Part shown: piece by piece, positions 15,278-22,989 of the stretch
How the letters are laid out: every line of letters begins with the position of its first letter
Position numbering within the stretch: the stretch's first letter is position 1
Assembly (NCBI GenBank): GCA_003599135.1
Contig: QZIV01000009.1
Coordinates: 1-35,528 of the forward strand
Length of the DNA: 35,528 bases
Source: Candidatus Parcubacteria bacterium
GTDB taxonomy: Bacteria > Patescibacteriota > Minisyncoccia > UBA6257 > 2-01-FULL-56-20
Direction of reading: 5' to 3'
Program-made: the position numbers and the translations under genes
Notes under the pieces: generated by a model
What the model saw: only the letters and a program-made list of their open reading frames with translations
Databases searched by the model: none
Told to the model about the DNA's origin: nothing

Positions 15278-16559
15278 ACTTTTGCAAAACCTTCGGCACC
15301 TCGATTGTGCCGTCCTTGGTCTGATAGTTTTCAAGAATCGCAATGACGGCGCGACCGATGGCAAACACCGTCGCATCGTTCATATGCACGAGTTCGGTTT
15401 TCCCGCCCGCACGCTTCACTTTGGTTCCGAGGCGCCGCGCCTGGTAGTCGCCGATCAAGTCCGACGTGTGCGTCTCGCGATACCTCCCTTGCCCTGAGCC
15501 TGTCGAACTGGGCTGCCCCGGAAGCCACGCCTCGATATCTATCTGATGAATATCCGGCCCTCCCATATCGCCGGTGCAAATTGCGACGACTTGATATGGA
15601 ATTTCTAAGGACTGCATCAGGTATTCCTGAATTGAAACGATGAAATCCTGCTCCTTTCTTGAGTTCTCGGCGGTCGTGAAGGACTCGATCTCGAGCTTGT
15701 CGAATTGGTGAACGCGAAGGATACCTTTCGTGTCCTTGCCGTACGAACCCGCCTCCCTCCGGAAGCTCGTTGAGAATCCGACATAGCGTATCGGCAAATC
15801 CCCTTCGCTCAAAACCTCATCCATGTGGAGCGGAGCGAGCGTGTGCTCGGCGCTCCCGATAAGGTACATGTCGTCTCGTGGGATGTAGTATTTTTCGTCC
15901 TCGTCGCCAGGCCCCAGGCGCCCCGTTTTCCGATACACGTCAGGCCGAATCATGACCGGCGGAACGACGGGAATGAACGGCTTCGCGGGGTAGCCCTTCT
16001 CCACCTTGTCGGCAAGTGATTTCAGAATTTTCTCGTCCCGGAGAACCTCGAGCGCGTGCTGAATTAGAGCGAATTCCAGTAGCGCCGCGCCGCCTTTTAA
16101 GTATCCAAACCTCGTACCCGAAATTTTGCCGGCTCGCTCGACGTCTATAATATCGAGCGCTTCGCCAAGTTCGAGATGCTCTTTCGGCTTGAAGCTGTAC
16201 TTTTTGGGTTCTCCCTGCTTTCGAATGACTTTGTTCCCGGTTTCGTCACTCCCTACGGGAACATCCGCGTCGGGAATGTTCGGAATTTGAATCCAGACGA
16301 ATTCCCGCTCTTTTTCAATATCAACGATTTTGTTTTCGTATTCTTTGATTGCCTCTTTGTTCTTTTTTGCCGCCTCCACGCTCCGCTCGCTTGAGAGTTT
16401 TTTCTGTTCAGCCCGGAGCTCGTCAATTTTTTGTGTGAGTTTCCGCCATTCCCCGTCGAGCTCCAAAAAAGCGTCAACAAGCTTCGGATCGGCACGCTTC
16501 GTCGCAATCGCTTTTTTTACTTTTTCCGGCTCTTCGCGGAGAAGTTTGATATCGAGCAT
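15234..16559 (-). CDS. serS: Seryl-tRNA synthetase
   Basis: A 441-residue class II synthetase. The N-terminal coiled-coil arm that grips tRNA-Ser covers about residues 28-105. Motif 2 (STSFRREAGSYGKDTKGILRVHQFDKLE) and the ATP-binding C-terminal part (FAIGRAVIAILENYQTKDG) are intact. In the segment normally reading WLPGQ then RYRE, nine extra residues (PSSTGSGQG) are inserted; they come from a 27-bp in-frame repeat-like insert at 15486-15512. The start is fixed by TATCAT ending 7 nt before the ATG, a leaderless pattern shared with the divergent thrS. It leads the serS-alr-ftsQ operon. Confidence 0.95.
   Translation of the reverse strand: MLDIKLLREEPEKVKKAIATKRADPKLVDAFLELDGEWRKLTQKIDELRAEQKKLSSERSVEAAKKNKEAIKEYENKIVDIEKEREFVWIQIPNIPDADVPVGSDETGNKVIRKQGEPKKYSFKPKEHLELGEALDIIDVERAGKISGTRFGYLKGGAALLEFALIQHALEVLRDEKILKSLADKVEKGYPAKPFIPVVPPVMIRPDVYRKTGRLGPGDEDEKYYIPRDDMYLIGSAEHTLAPLHMDEVLSEGDLPIRYVGFSTSFRREAGSYGKDTKGILRVHQFDKLEIESFTTAENSRKEQDFIVSIQEYLMQSLEIPYQVVAICTGDMGGPDIHQIDIEAWLPGQPSSTGSGQGRYRETHTSDLIGDYQARRLGTKVKRAGGKTELVHMNDATVFAIGRAVIAILENYQTKDGTIEVPKVLQKYVGEKIIRKSSDVG
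15486..15512. repeat. 27-bp in-frame insertion in serS, short dispersed-repeat type
   Basis: The segment contains CCCTGAGCCTGTCGAA. This sequence type recurs between genes in many uncultured-bacterium genomes, from general experience; only this copy is clear in the window. It inserts exactly nine codons between the conserved WLPGQ and RYRE of SerS without breaking the frame. Confidence 0.5.
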
Positions 16560-16566
16560 TGGTACT

Positions 16567-16572
16567 ATGATA
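16567..16572 (-). promoter_or_regulatory. -10 box of serS (leaderless)
   Basis: TATCAT on the minus strand, 7 nt before the serS ATG. The -35 is weak (TTTTCA-like at 16 nt). Confidence 0.5.
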
Positions 16573-16587
16573 CACCACTGCTTAGCT

Positions 16588-16615
16588 TTGAAAAAGCTCG
16601 CAAACCCAATATAAT
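16588..16615 (+). promoter_or_regulatory. Promoter of thrS (leaderless)
   Basis: TTGAAA (16588-16593), 16 nt, TATAAT (16610-16615), then 7 nt to the thrS ATG at 16623. It shares the 63-bp divergent region with the serS promoter. Confidence 0.65.
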
Positions 16616-16622
16616 TCTAGGA

Positions 16623-18386
16623 ATGCCCAAGCGCTCTGTAAACTCGAATCTCGACAACATCCGCCTTCGGCGAGACAAAGTCCGCCACTCGCTCGCGCAT
16701 CTCCTTGCCGCGACGGTTTTGAAGAAATTCCCCAAAGCCCAACTCGGAGTCGGACCGGTGATTGAGGACGGGTTTTATTATGACTTCCTGCTTCCTCGAA
16801 CGCTTACCCCCGACGATCTCAAGGAATTCGAAAAAGCGATGCGAGATCTCATAAAACAAAACCTCCCGTTCTCCGGAAAAAAGATCACACCGGCTGTCGC
16901 CAAGAAAACGTTCGAGGGTCAGCGATTCAAACTGGATCTCATTAAACAATTCACAAAAGAGAAACAGGCGCTTACGACTTATTCGACTGGAACCGTTTTC
17001 ACTGACCTCTGCCGCGGCGGACACGTAAAGAACACAAAAGAAATCGACCCGGAGGGCTTCAAGCTCACAAAAACCGCTGGCGCCTACTGGCGCGGAGACG
17101 AGAAAAATCCGCAACTCCAAAGGGTTTATGGAGTCGCGTTCGCCTCCAAAAAAGACCTTGAGGCGTATCTCAAGCTCCAAGAAGAAATCGAAAAGCGCGA
17201 CCATCGGAAGCTCGGCGAACGGCTGGACCTTTTCTCCTCGCAGGACATCGCCCCCGGCGCGCCCTTCTGGCATCCCAAGGGAATGATTATCTTCCGGGAA
17301 CTCGAGAAAATGATTCGAGGAGAACTCGACAAAGAAGGATATCAGGAAATTTCGACCCCGATTATGGTAAAGCACGACGTATTCGAGAAGTCCGGCCACT
17401 GGAAGTACTATCGCGACAGCATGTTCTACTTCAGGCACGGCGAGGAGACACTCGTTTTAAAACCAATGAACTGCCCCGAATCCACCTACATCTATAATGC
17501 ACGGACGCGAAGCTATCGCGACCTTCCGCTTCGCCTCGCGGAAATCGGGCGGCTCCACCGGAACGAGCTTTCGGGAACCTTGGGCGGACTTCTCCGGGTT
17601 CGGCAGATTACGATGGATGACGCACACATCTACCTCCGGCCGGACCAGATCCAAAGCGAAATCTCATCGCTCTTGAAACTCGTCAAGAAAGTTTACGGCC
17701 TCTTCGGATTCCCCACGGAGTTTTTCCTTGCGACAAAGCCGAAAGAAGCCCTAGGAGACCCGAAACTCTGGACGAAAGCCGAAAAAGCTCTCGAGATGGC
17801 GCTCCAGGAGAACAAAGTCTCCTTCAAGATCAAACCCAAGGACGGAGCTTTCTACGGCCCGAAGATCGACATACACATCAAGGATGTTCTCGGCCGCGAC
17901 TGGCAGCTTGCGACAATCCAGCTTGATCTCGTAATGCTTCCCGAGCGATTCAATCTCTCCTATGCCGATGAGGCAGGGAGAAAACAGAAGCCCGTTGTCA
18001 TCCATCGGGCGATCTTCGGTTCGTTCGAGCGGTTCATCGGGATTTTGATCGAGCACTTCGCAGGAGCACTCCCCTTGTGGCTCTCTCCCGTGCAAGCCGA
18101 AATAATCAATGTCGGAAGCGGACAGAGGAAATACGCCGGCGAGGCATATGAAGCACTCAAAGCGTCCGGCTTCCGGGCGCGCTTGAGCGATGAAAACCTT
18201 ACGGTCGGCAAGCGGATTCGCGAAGCGGAAATGCAGAAAATACCGTATATACTGGTTGTCGGAGAAAAAGAGGTTGCGAACAGGACGGTAAACGTCCGCC
18301 ACTATCGACGTGGCCAAGAGGGAGAGAGGGGGCTTGGAAAACTGGTTGAAAAGATGAGAGAGGAGATCGAGGGAAAGATTATATAA
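16623..18386 (+). CDS. thrS: Threonyl-tRNA synthetase without TGS domain
   Basis: A 587-residue class II synthetase from the ATG at 16623; a longer open frame upstream runs into serS and is not supported, since TATAAT ends 7 nt before this ATG. The protein starts almost directly with the N2 editing domain (RHSLAHLLAATV, about residue 20 on), so the usual N-terminal TGS domain is missing. The tRNA_SAD region, the catalytic core (MNCPE, RVRQITMDDAHIYL, VIHRAIFGSFERFIGILIEH) and the anticodon-binding domain follow. The three zinc ligands (Cys in MNCPE, His in DDAHIY, His in VIHRA) are present. HxxxH in RHSLAH suggests that Ser-tRNA-Thr editing is retained. Confidence 0.95.
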   Translation: MPKRSVNSNLDNIRLRRDKVRHSLAHLLAATVLKKFPKAQLGVGPVIEDGFYYDFLLPRTLTPDDLKEFEKAMRDLIKQNLPFSGKKITPAVAKKTFEGQRFKLDLIKQFTKEKQALTTYSTGTVFTDLCRGGHVKNTKEIDPEGFKLTKTAGAYWRGDEKNPQLQRVYGVAFASKKDLEAYLKLQEEIEKRDHRKLGERLDLFSSQDIAPGAPFWHPKGMIIFRELEKMIRGELDKEGYQEISTPIMVKHDVFEKSGHWKYYRDSMFYFRHGEETLVLKPMNCPESTYIYNARTRSYRDLPLRLAEIGRLHRNELSGTLGGLLRVRQITMDDAHIYLRPDQIQSEISSLLKLVKKVYGLFGFPTEFFLATKPKEALGDPKLWTKAEKALEMALQENKVSFKIKPKDGAFYGPKIDIHIKDVLGRDWQLATIQLDLVMLPERFNLSYADEAGRKQKPVVIHRAIFGSFERFIGILIEHFAGALPLWLSPVQAEIINVGSGQRKYAGEAYEALKASGFRARLSDENLTVGKRIREAEMQKIPYILVVGEKEVANRTVNVRHYRRGQEGERGLGKLVEKMREEIEGKII

Positions 18387-18390
18387 AAAA

Positions 18391-18424
18391 CCGGGCTCCT
18401 GGCGTAAGATACGCAAGGAGCCCG
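18391..18424 (-). terminator. Terminator between thrS and the 18442-18810 gene
   Basis: CGGGCTCCT (18392-18400) and AGGAGCCCG (18416-18424) pair over 9 bp, with an inner GCGT/ACGC stem. On the minus strand the hairpin is followed by a TTTTTTATA run, so it terminates the 18442-18810 gene. On the plus strand no T-run follows, but the hairpin lies 5 nt after thrS and may also act there. Confidence 0.8.
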
Positions 18425-18441
18425 TGTGCGACGACTCGCCG

Positions 18442-18810
18442 CTAAGGAATCGAGGATTCAGAAGGCGAAACATTCCAGCCTCCGCGTCTGACTTTGACCG
18501 TGCCGAAGCGTCCTCCGGCGAAAATGCGAATACGCCTTTTCCCTGTCCGCCCGACAACCGCCGCCTGCCGCCAGCCCCTGCGGCACGTCCGAAACTGGAT
18601 AAATTCCTTGGAGCCGGGACTCCCGACTTCTTCAATCGCTGGCGGGTCAGCCGAGAACGGAAATGTGTGATTCGCTGGGTCGTCCACCGCTTTGCAAATC
18701 TCCCGTTGCCCCCGGCTCGTGAGCCAGAAAGCATAAGCGATTAGCGATACCGCAGCGAGAATTGCAACAACGATCACAGCCGTAAGTCCGTACTGAAGTG
18801 TTTCGCTCAT
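18442..18810 (-). CDS. Small membrane-anchored hypothetical protein
   Basis: A 122-residue protein with one membrane segment at about residues 9-30 (TAVIVVAILAAVSLIAYAFWLTS) and a basic, arginine-rich remainder containing only two Cys (EICKAV, FRTCRRG). The ATG at 18810 has a GAGG six bases upstream on the minus strand and a promoter at 18850-18878, and its transcript ends at the hairpin 18391-18424. Those signals make it a real gene despite the lack of a recognised family. It forms a single-gene unit between thrS and miaA. The C-terminal half (RRGWRQAAVVGRTGKRRIRIF) may be a small basic beta domain, but this is a guess. Confidence 0.65.
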   Translation of the reverse strand: MSETLQYGLTAVIVVAILAAVSLIAYAFWLTSRGQREICKAVDDPANHTFPFSADPPAIEEVGSPGSKEFIQFRTCRRGWRQAAVVGRTGKRRIRIFAGGRFGTVKVRRGGWNVSPSESSIP

Positions 18811-18833
18811 CTCTGGCCTCTCTTAAATTGATA

Positions 18834-18864
18834 TTGAACGCCAGGGGAAGTAATAGCATATAAT
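18834..18864 (+). promoter_or_regulatory. Promoter of miaA (leaderless)
   Basis: TTGAAC (18834-18839), 19 nt, perfect TATAAT (18859-18864), then 7 nt to the miaA ATG. It overlaps the opposing promoter at 18850-18878. Confidence 0.6.
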
Positions 18865-18878
18865 AAGTATTATGTCAA
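18850..18878 (-). promoter_or_regulatory. Promoter of the 18442-18810 gene
   Basis: On the minus strand a perfect TTGACA (18873-18878) is followed after 17 nt by TGC-TATTAC (-10 at 18850-18855). The -35 covers the miaA start codon, so the two promoters overlap face to face. Confidence 0.6.
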
Positions 18879-19801
18879 GCATTAAACCAAAACTCATCGT
18901 CATCGTCGGGCCCACGGCGAGCGGGAAAACCGCTCTGGCCATTAAGATTGCGAAGAAATTCGGCGGCGAGATTATCTCCGCCGACTCCCGGCAGATTTAC
19001 CGCGGGATGGATATCGGGACCGCAAAACCGACACGAAAAGAGCGCGGAGCGGTCCCCCATCATCTCATCGACATCAGGAATCCAAACCGGCGCTACACAG
19101 TCGCCGAGTATAAACGAGATGCGATCCGGGCGATACGGGAAATCCTCCGAAAGGGAAAACTTCCGATCCTCGCGGGAGGCACCGGCCTCTATACGAGGGC
19201 CGTTGTCCAGAATCTCGATATTCCGGAAGTAAAACCGAACCAGAAACTGCGGGCCAAGCTCGAACGGGAACTCAAACGCAAGGGACTCCTAAACCTTATG
19301 CAAAAACTCATCGCACTCGACCCCGAAGCGGCTTACATCGTTGATCCGAAAAATCCCCGGCGCGTGATCCGTGCGCTCGAGGTAACACTCGCGACGAAGA
19401 AACCCTTCTCCGCACAGCGAAAACAGGGCGAGCCGCTCTTCGATGTTGTGATGATCGGTCTCAATCCGCCCCGGGAATCTCTCCATAAAAAAATTGAGAA
19501 GCGTGGGATCGAGATGATAAGGCAGGGACTCGTTTCCGAAGTGAGGCGACTAATTCGGAAGTATGGTAAAACCCAGCCGGCGTTCGATGCGATCGGATAT
19601 CGGGAATTTATCGATTATCTTCGGGGCAAGCGGACGCTCAAAGACGCTACAAACCTTATGAATCTGAACACATGGCACTATGCAAAGCGCCAGATGACGT
19701 GGTTTAGGAAGGACAAAGAAATCCACTGGGTTGAGAACAGAAAAGAGGCAACCAGACTTGTCCAACGATTTCTAAAAAAGTCAGGGCGGTCAACTACATA
19801 G
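18872..19801 (+). CDS. miaA: tRNA dimethylallyltransferase
   Basis: A 309-residue enzyme that isopentenylates A37 of tRNAs reading UNN codons. The P-loop (GPTASGKT), the substrate motif (SADSRQIYRGMDIGTAKPT), HHLID, AGGTGLYTRA and the C-terminal tRNA-contacting part (YAKRQMTWFRKDKEIHW) are all seen; length is standard. The ATG at 18872 follows TATAAT by 7 nt and there is no Shine-Dalgarno sequence, so the message is predicted to be leaderless. The 3' end of the gene is part of its own terminator hairpin (19784-19811). No partner gene such as miaB or hfq is adjacent. Confidence 0.96.
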   Translation: MSSIKPKLIVIVGPTASGKTALAIKIAKKFGGEIISADSRQIYRGMDIGTAKPTRKERGAVPHHLIDIRNPNRRYTVAEYKRDAIRAIREILRKGKLPILAGGTGLYTRAVVQNLDIPEVKPNQKLRAKLERELKRKGLLNLMQKLIALDPEAAYIVDPKNPRRVIRALEVTLATKKPFSAQRKQGEPLFDVVMIGLNPPRESLHKKIEKRGIEMIRQGLVSEVRRLIRKYGKTQPAFDAIGYREFIDYLRGKRTLKDATNLMNLNTWHYAKRQMTWFRKDKEIHWVENRKEATRLVQRFLKKSGRSTT

Positions 19802-19818
19802 AAGACCGCCCTTTTACT
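19784..19818 (+). terminator. Terminator of miaA
   Basis: GGGCGGTC (19784-19791) pairs with GACCGCCC (19804-19811), followed by TTTTACTTT. The left arm lies inside the last codons of miaA. Confidence 0.8.
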
Positions 19819-19820
19819 TT

Positions 19821-19964
19821 CTACAGGCAATTTTTTGCCCCCAAGAAAACTCTCTCGGCAGAGTTTTCACATTTGCGGTTCGGACATACCACTAGGGACT
19901 CATGACCACGAGTCAGAGTTGAACCACACGTGCACTGTTCGCCTTCTTTCAGGTTTTGCCGCAT
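19821..19964 (-). CDS. 47-residue zinc-ribbon-like small protein
   Basis: A short minus-strand frame from the ATG at 19964. The start has a strong ribosome-binding site (GGGAGG, 5 nt from the ATG). The product begins MRQNLKEGEQCTCGSTL and has a second cysteine pair in VCPNRKCEN, followed by one more Cys near the end. CxC plus Cx4C spaced by about 16 residues fits a miniature zinc ribbon. It lies downstream of gatB, behind a separate promoter-like sequence (20118-20147) and a structured ~140-nt stretch, and ends just before the miaA terminator in convergent orientation. Family unknown; it may be a tiny RNA- or ribosome-binding protein, but that is a guess. Confidence 0.55.
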   Translation of the reverse strand: MRQNLKEGEQCTCGSTLTRGHESLVVCPNRKCENSAERVFLGAKNCL

Positions 19965-20167
19965 ATTCGCCTCCCAAAGAACGAATTAGCCCCTTCTTCT
20001 GGAGGGGGCTTCTTGGGGTACGATTCTCGAACCTATCCTACCCTAAAAGGCCGCCTCCAGCCGAGCGAGGCATCGTAAACGTAGTGAAGTGTCCTTGTCT
20101 CTTCGCCATACACTCTCATCTTAGTCCTCCCCGCGGGAGAGCGTCAAGCCCAAGCACGACCGGCGCC
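19965..20167 (-). promoter_or_regulatory. Structured leader between gatB and the 47-residue gene
   Basis: This gene-poor stretch holds, in minus-strand order, a promoter candidate TTGACG (20142-20147), 18 nt, TAAGAT (20118-20123); then CCTC/GAGG pairing; then a 9-bp arm with one mismatch, GGGTAGGAT against ATCGTACCC, around the loop AGGTTCGAGA; then AGCCCC/GGGGCT; then the GGGAGG ribosome-binding site. Two short frames are possible in it: 20038-20109 (23 codons, ATG 8 nt after TAAGAT) and one from 20119 (28 codons, with GGAGG before it). Only one of them could be translated from a transcript starting here. This may be a regulatory leader; no known riboswitch was recognised. Confidence 0.45.
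20038..20109 (-). other. Possible 23-codon leader ORF
   Basis: An ATG at 20109 lies 8 nt after the candidate -10 TAAGAT, matching the leaderless spacing of other genes here. The frame reads MAKRQGHFTTF onward and ends GGGLLG at a TAG that lies within the left arm of the following hairpin. That placement would let ribosome position influence the hairpin. There is no homology evidence. Confidence 0.25.
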
Positions 20168-21649
20168 CTATTTCAGGGATTCGGCGAAAAGCTTCTGGAG
20201 CGCGGCGGGGTTACCTCGGCCCTTCAGCTTCCCCATTGCTTTTCCGATCAAAAATTGCAAGCTAGCAGCCTTGCCTTTGCGATAGTCGGCAACCGCAGCC
20301 GGATTCTCTTCGATAACCTCCCGCACCACGTTCTCGAGCTCTCCCGACTCCGAAATGGTATGCAGTCCTTCTTCCTCTAAAATCTCTTCCGGATCGGCGC
20401 CCGTCTCGAAAATCTTCCGCAAAATTTCTTTCGCCTGGCGGCTCATGATTTTCCCATCGGCTATGAGATCAACAAGATGAGCCAGGTGTTCAGGCGTAAC
20501 CTTGGTTTCGAAAACAGTAAGTCTCTTCTCTTTTACGAGTCCCTGGAGATCCGTCGTGAGGTAATTAAAGAGGAGTTCCTGGGTTTTATATTCCACCGCC
20601 GAAGTCGCTGAATCGTCTCTTGTTGCAAGCTCGCTTACTGCCGCTTCAAAATAGTTCGCAATCGAGGGGTTGACGATAAGAACTTCCGTCTGGCTCGGTG
20701 ACAAGCCGAATTCGCGCATGAAACGTTCTCGTTTCGCCTCGGGAAGTTCGGGCAGAGAGTGCTTAAGATCTTCGAGACCGAGCACCGAAGTCTCGAATGG
20801 TGGGATGTCCGGCTCGGGAAAATACCTGTAATCGTGCGCCTCCTCTTTCGAGCGCTGGCTTACTGTCTTCCCTTCTGCATCGTTCCATCCGCGCGTTTCT
20901 TGGACGATCTTCTCTCCGCGCTCGAGAAGTTCCTCCTGCCGCTTGAGCTCATAGGCAATCGCAGCTCCGAGCGCCTTGAACGAGTTGATGTTTTTGAGTT
21001 CAACCTTCGTTCCCATATTCAAACTCGCGTTCGCCTCGAGCCGGAGATGGCCCTTTTCCATGTCGGCATCTGAAACTCCGAGATATTGGAGAATTAACTG
21101 AAGCTCTTTTGCAAAGAGAACTGCCTCGTCTGCACTCCGTATATCCGGCTCGGTTACGAGCTCCATGAGCGGTACCCCGGCCCTGTTAAAGTCGACAAAG
21201 CTCGCGTCATGTTTTCCGCCTCGGGCTTTCAGGTTCGGAGTTTCGTGGAGTAGTCTTCCGGTATCCTCCTCGAGGTGGATTCTTCTGAGGCGCACGCCTC
21301 GGAGGTTCCCTCCTACGACGATCGGCTTGTCGTACTGAGAAATCTGATACCCTTTCGGCAAATCGGGATAAAAATAGTTCTTCCGGTCGAACTTTGTCAC
21401 GGGATTTATCGTGCCTCCCAAGGCCAATCCAACCCGGATAACCGCGATGATTGCGTCCTTGTTCGGCACGGGAAGCGTGCCGGGGTGGCCGAGGCAGACC
21501 GGACAGACGTTTTTGTTCGGTTCGCGCTCGCTCGCCTCGCTCGCGTTCCGGCGAAGCGGGTCGGGGTTGTTCGGCGAGTCGCAAAACATCTTCGTCCGAG
21601 TCTTCAGCTCGACATGCACTTCGAGTCCGATCGTCGGCTCATAGCTCAT
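20168..21649 (-). CDS. gatB: Asp/Glu-tRNA(Asn/Gln) amidotransferase subunit B
   Basis: A 493-residue subunit of the GatCAB complex, which converts misacylated Glu-tRNA-Gln or Asp-tRNA-Asn to the correct amide form. The start MSYEPTIGLEVHVEL is the family's usual one; two upstream in-frame starts (21670, 21709) are rejected because TACAAT ends 7 nt before this ATG. FDRKNYFYPDLPKGYQISQY, the DFNRAGVPLMELVTEPD region and the C-terminal YqeY-like tRNA-binding tail (about 350-493, ending in LIGKAMGKLKGRGNPA) are intact. Between MFCDSPNN and NVCPVCLG an extra ~15 residues derive from a simple CGCTCG-rich tract. The first ribbon pair, often CxC, reads CDS. gatA and gatC are not in the window. Confidence 0.95.
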   Translation of the reverse strand: MSYEPTIGLEVHVELKTRTKMFCDSPNNPDPLRRNASEASEREPNKNVCPVCLGHPGTLPVPNKDAIIAVIRVGLALGGTINPVTKFDRKNYFYPDLPKGYQISQYDKPIVVGGNLRGVRLRRIHLEEDTGRLLHETPNLKARGGKHDASFVDFNRAGVPLMELVTEPDIRSADEAVLFAKELQLILQYLGVSDADMEKGHLRLEANASLNMGTKVELKNINSFKALGAAIAYELKRQEELLERGEKIVQETRGWNDAEGKTVSQRSKEEAHDYRYFPEPDIPPFETSVLGLEDLKHSLPELPEAKRERFMREFGLSPSQTEVLIVNPSIANYFEAAVSELATRDDSATSAVEYKTQELLFNYLTTDLQGLVKEKRLTVFETKVTPEHLAHLVDLIADGKIMSRQAKEILRKIFETGADPEEILEEEGLHTISESGELENVVREVIEENPAAVADYRKGKAASLQFLIGKAMGKLKGRGNPAALQKLFAESLK

Positions 21650-21656
21650 GAGAGAT

Positions 21657-21662
21657 ATTGTA
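21657..21662 (-). promoter_or_regulatory. -10 box of gatB (leaderless)
   Basis: TACAAT on the minus strand, exactly 7 nt before the gatB ATG. The divergent HD gene has the weaker TATCTA (21672-21677), also 7 nt before its ATG at 21685. Confidence 0.5.
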
Positions 21663-21684
21663 TCATTCATATATCTAGCCAGAA

Positions 21685-22989
21685 ATGCCGCGCCCCACCA
21701 TTCCAACACCGAAAATCATTGCCGATCCGATCTACGGCATTTTCGACATCCGCCCGGTCCTCCCGATGGTTGAAACGGAGGAGTTCCAAGCGCTCGGCGA
21801 CAAGCGCCAGCTCGGGATGTCGTATCTTACGTTCCCTTCCGCAACTCATTCTCGAAAAGCACACTCATTGGGGTCGTACCACGCGACACGGGAACTTGCG
21901 GATCGCTGGAGAAAGCTTCGGCTCATCACCGAACGGGAGGGTGATGCCCTTGCCGGTTTTGCGCTCTACCACGACATCGGGCATCCTGCTTTTTCTCATG
22001 TTACGGAAGACCTCTGCCGAAAAGACAATAGCGGTCTAAGTCTTGACGTTATACGAACGCTCCGCGATCCGATCGAGCGGTGCGGAATAGACTACCGACT
22101 GCTCGAAAAAATCGCGAGCGGAAAGAACCCGCTCGCTCTTGCCGTAAAAGACCGGAATCTCGGCATCGAGAAACTCGACTACCTTGAGCGCGACGGGATG
22201 ACTACGCTCCTCTCTCGCCCGATGGGCATCGAGTATTTAAGGCAGCACATCTATTTTATCGACGGCAAGCTTGCAATCGACGAGAAAGCGGTCGACAGCG
22301 CGATCGAAGTTCAGAATTTCTACGCGAAAATGTATAAGAACGTCTATCTGAGAAAAGCCTCCGTTATCGCCCAGCGCATGCTTCAGAAAATGGTCTATCG
22401 CCTTATCGTGAGAGGTGAAATTTCCCGGGACGATCTACCGAGACTCACCGATTCGGAGCTTATCGGCATGATAAGCGTCTCTCAAGACGAGATCGCCAAA
22501 GCGCTCTACGGGTTTCTAAAAAGACGGGAGTTTTTCCGAGAGGCAGTCGTCCTTCGTCACCGGGATTTTGTGCATGTTGGGAGAGCGCCGGATAAAGCAA
22601 CGAGAACATTCGGATTGAGCGACAAGGAGATGAGGAAACTCGCCGGCTCTCCGGCGCTTCAGAGTAAAAACCAGGAATCGCTTGGCCGGCTCGAGCGCGA
22701 GATCGGGAACGCGGTTGGCCTCGAGGAGGAGGACATCCTTGCGGTTCCGGTTTTCGCGCCCTCCCGCTTCAAGCCGCAGGACATCCTCGTGTATTCCGAA
22801 AAGCGTATTTTCGTTTCGTTACGAAGCAGATATCCGGCGCACTTCGAAAGCATGGAGGAAATCGGGATGGCCTACGCTGCTTTCCGGATCTGCTCAATCG
22901 AGAAAAACAGAAAACTCCTGAGTTCCCCGCGAGCGGCTCGGAAGATATTGCAGTGTATTTCGGATTTCAGCCGACAGGCTTCTTTGTAA
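21685..22989 (+). CDS. HD-superfamily phosphohydrolase (COG1078-like)
   Basis: A 434-residue protein with an HD domain in the first ~200 residues. IADPIYGIFDI and FQALGDKRQLGMSYLTFPSATH correspond to the usual start of this family, AHSLGSYHATREL to the first metal-binding His region, and YHDIGHPAFSHVTED to the HD motif itself; the next metal-ligand region is IEKLDYLERDG. Relatives include dGTPases and SAMHD1-like enzymes, so nucleotide triphosphohydrolase activity is plausible, but the substrate cannot be read from sequence. It is divergent from gatB with only 35 bp between the start codons, and its 3' end overlaps tmk by 23 nt in convergent orientation. Confidence 0.85.
   Translation: MPRPTIPTPKIIADPIYGIFDIRPVLPMVETEEFQALGDKRQLGMSYLTFPSATHSRKAHSLGSYHATRELADRWRKLRLITEREGDALAGFALYHDIGHPAFSHVTEDLCRKDNSGLSLDVIRTLRDPIERCGIDYRLLEKIASGKNPLALAVKDRNLGIEKLDYLERDGMTTLLSRPMGIEYLRQHIYFIDGKLAIDEKAVDSAIEVQNFYAKMYKNVYLRKASVIAQRMLQKMVYRLIVRGEISRDDLPRLTDSELIGMISVSQDEIAKALYGFLKRREFFREAVVLRHRDFVHVGRAPDKATRTFGLSDKEMRKLAGSPALQSKNQESLGRLEREIGNAVGLEEEDILAVPVFAPSRFKPQDILVYSEKRIFVSLRSRYPAHFESMEEIGMAYAAFRICSIEKNRKLLSSPRAARKILQCISDFSRQASL

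Noticed and set aside
16431-16622. Upstream extension of thrS
   Set aside because: It lies inside the serS 5' end and its promoter, and the extra residues are not ThrS-like.
17751-18734. 327-codon minus-strand ORF opposite thrS and the small membrane gene
   Set aside because: It runs through the terminator hairpin at 18391-18424 and is antisense to thrS; a composition artefact.
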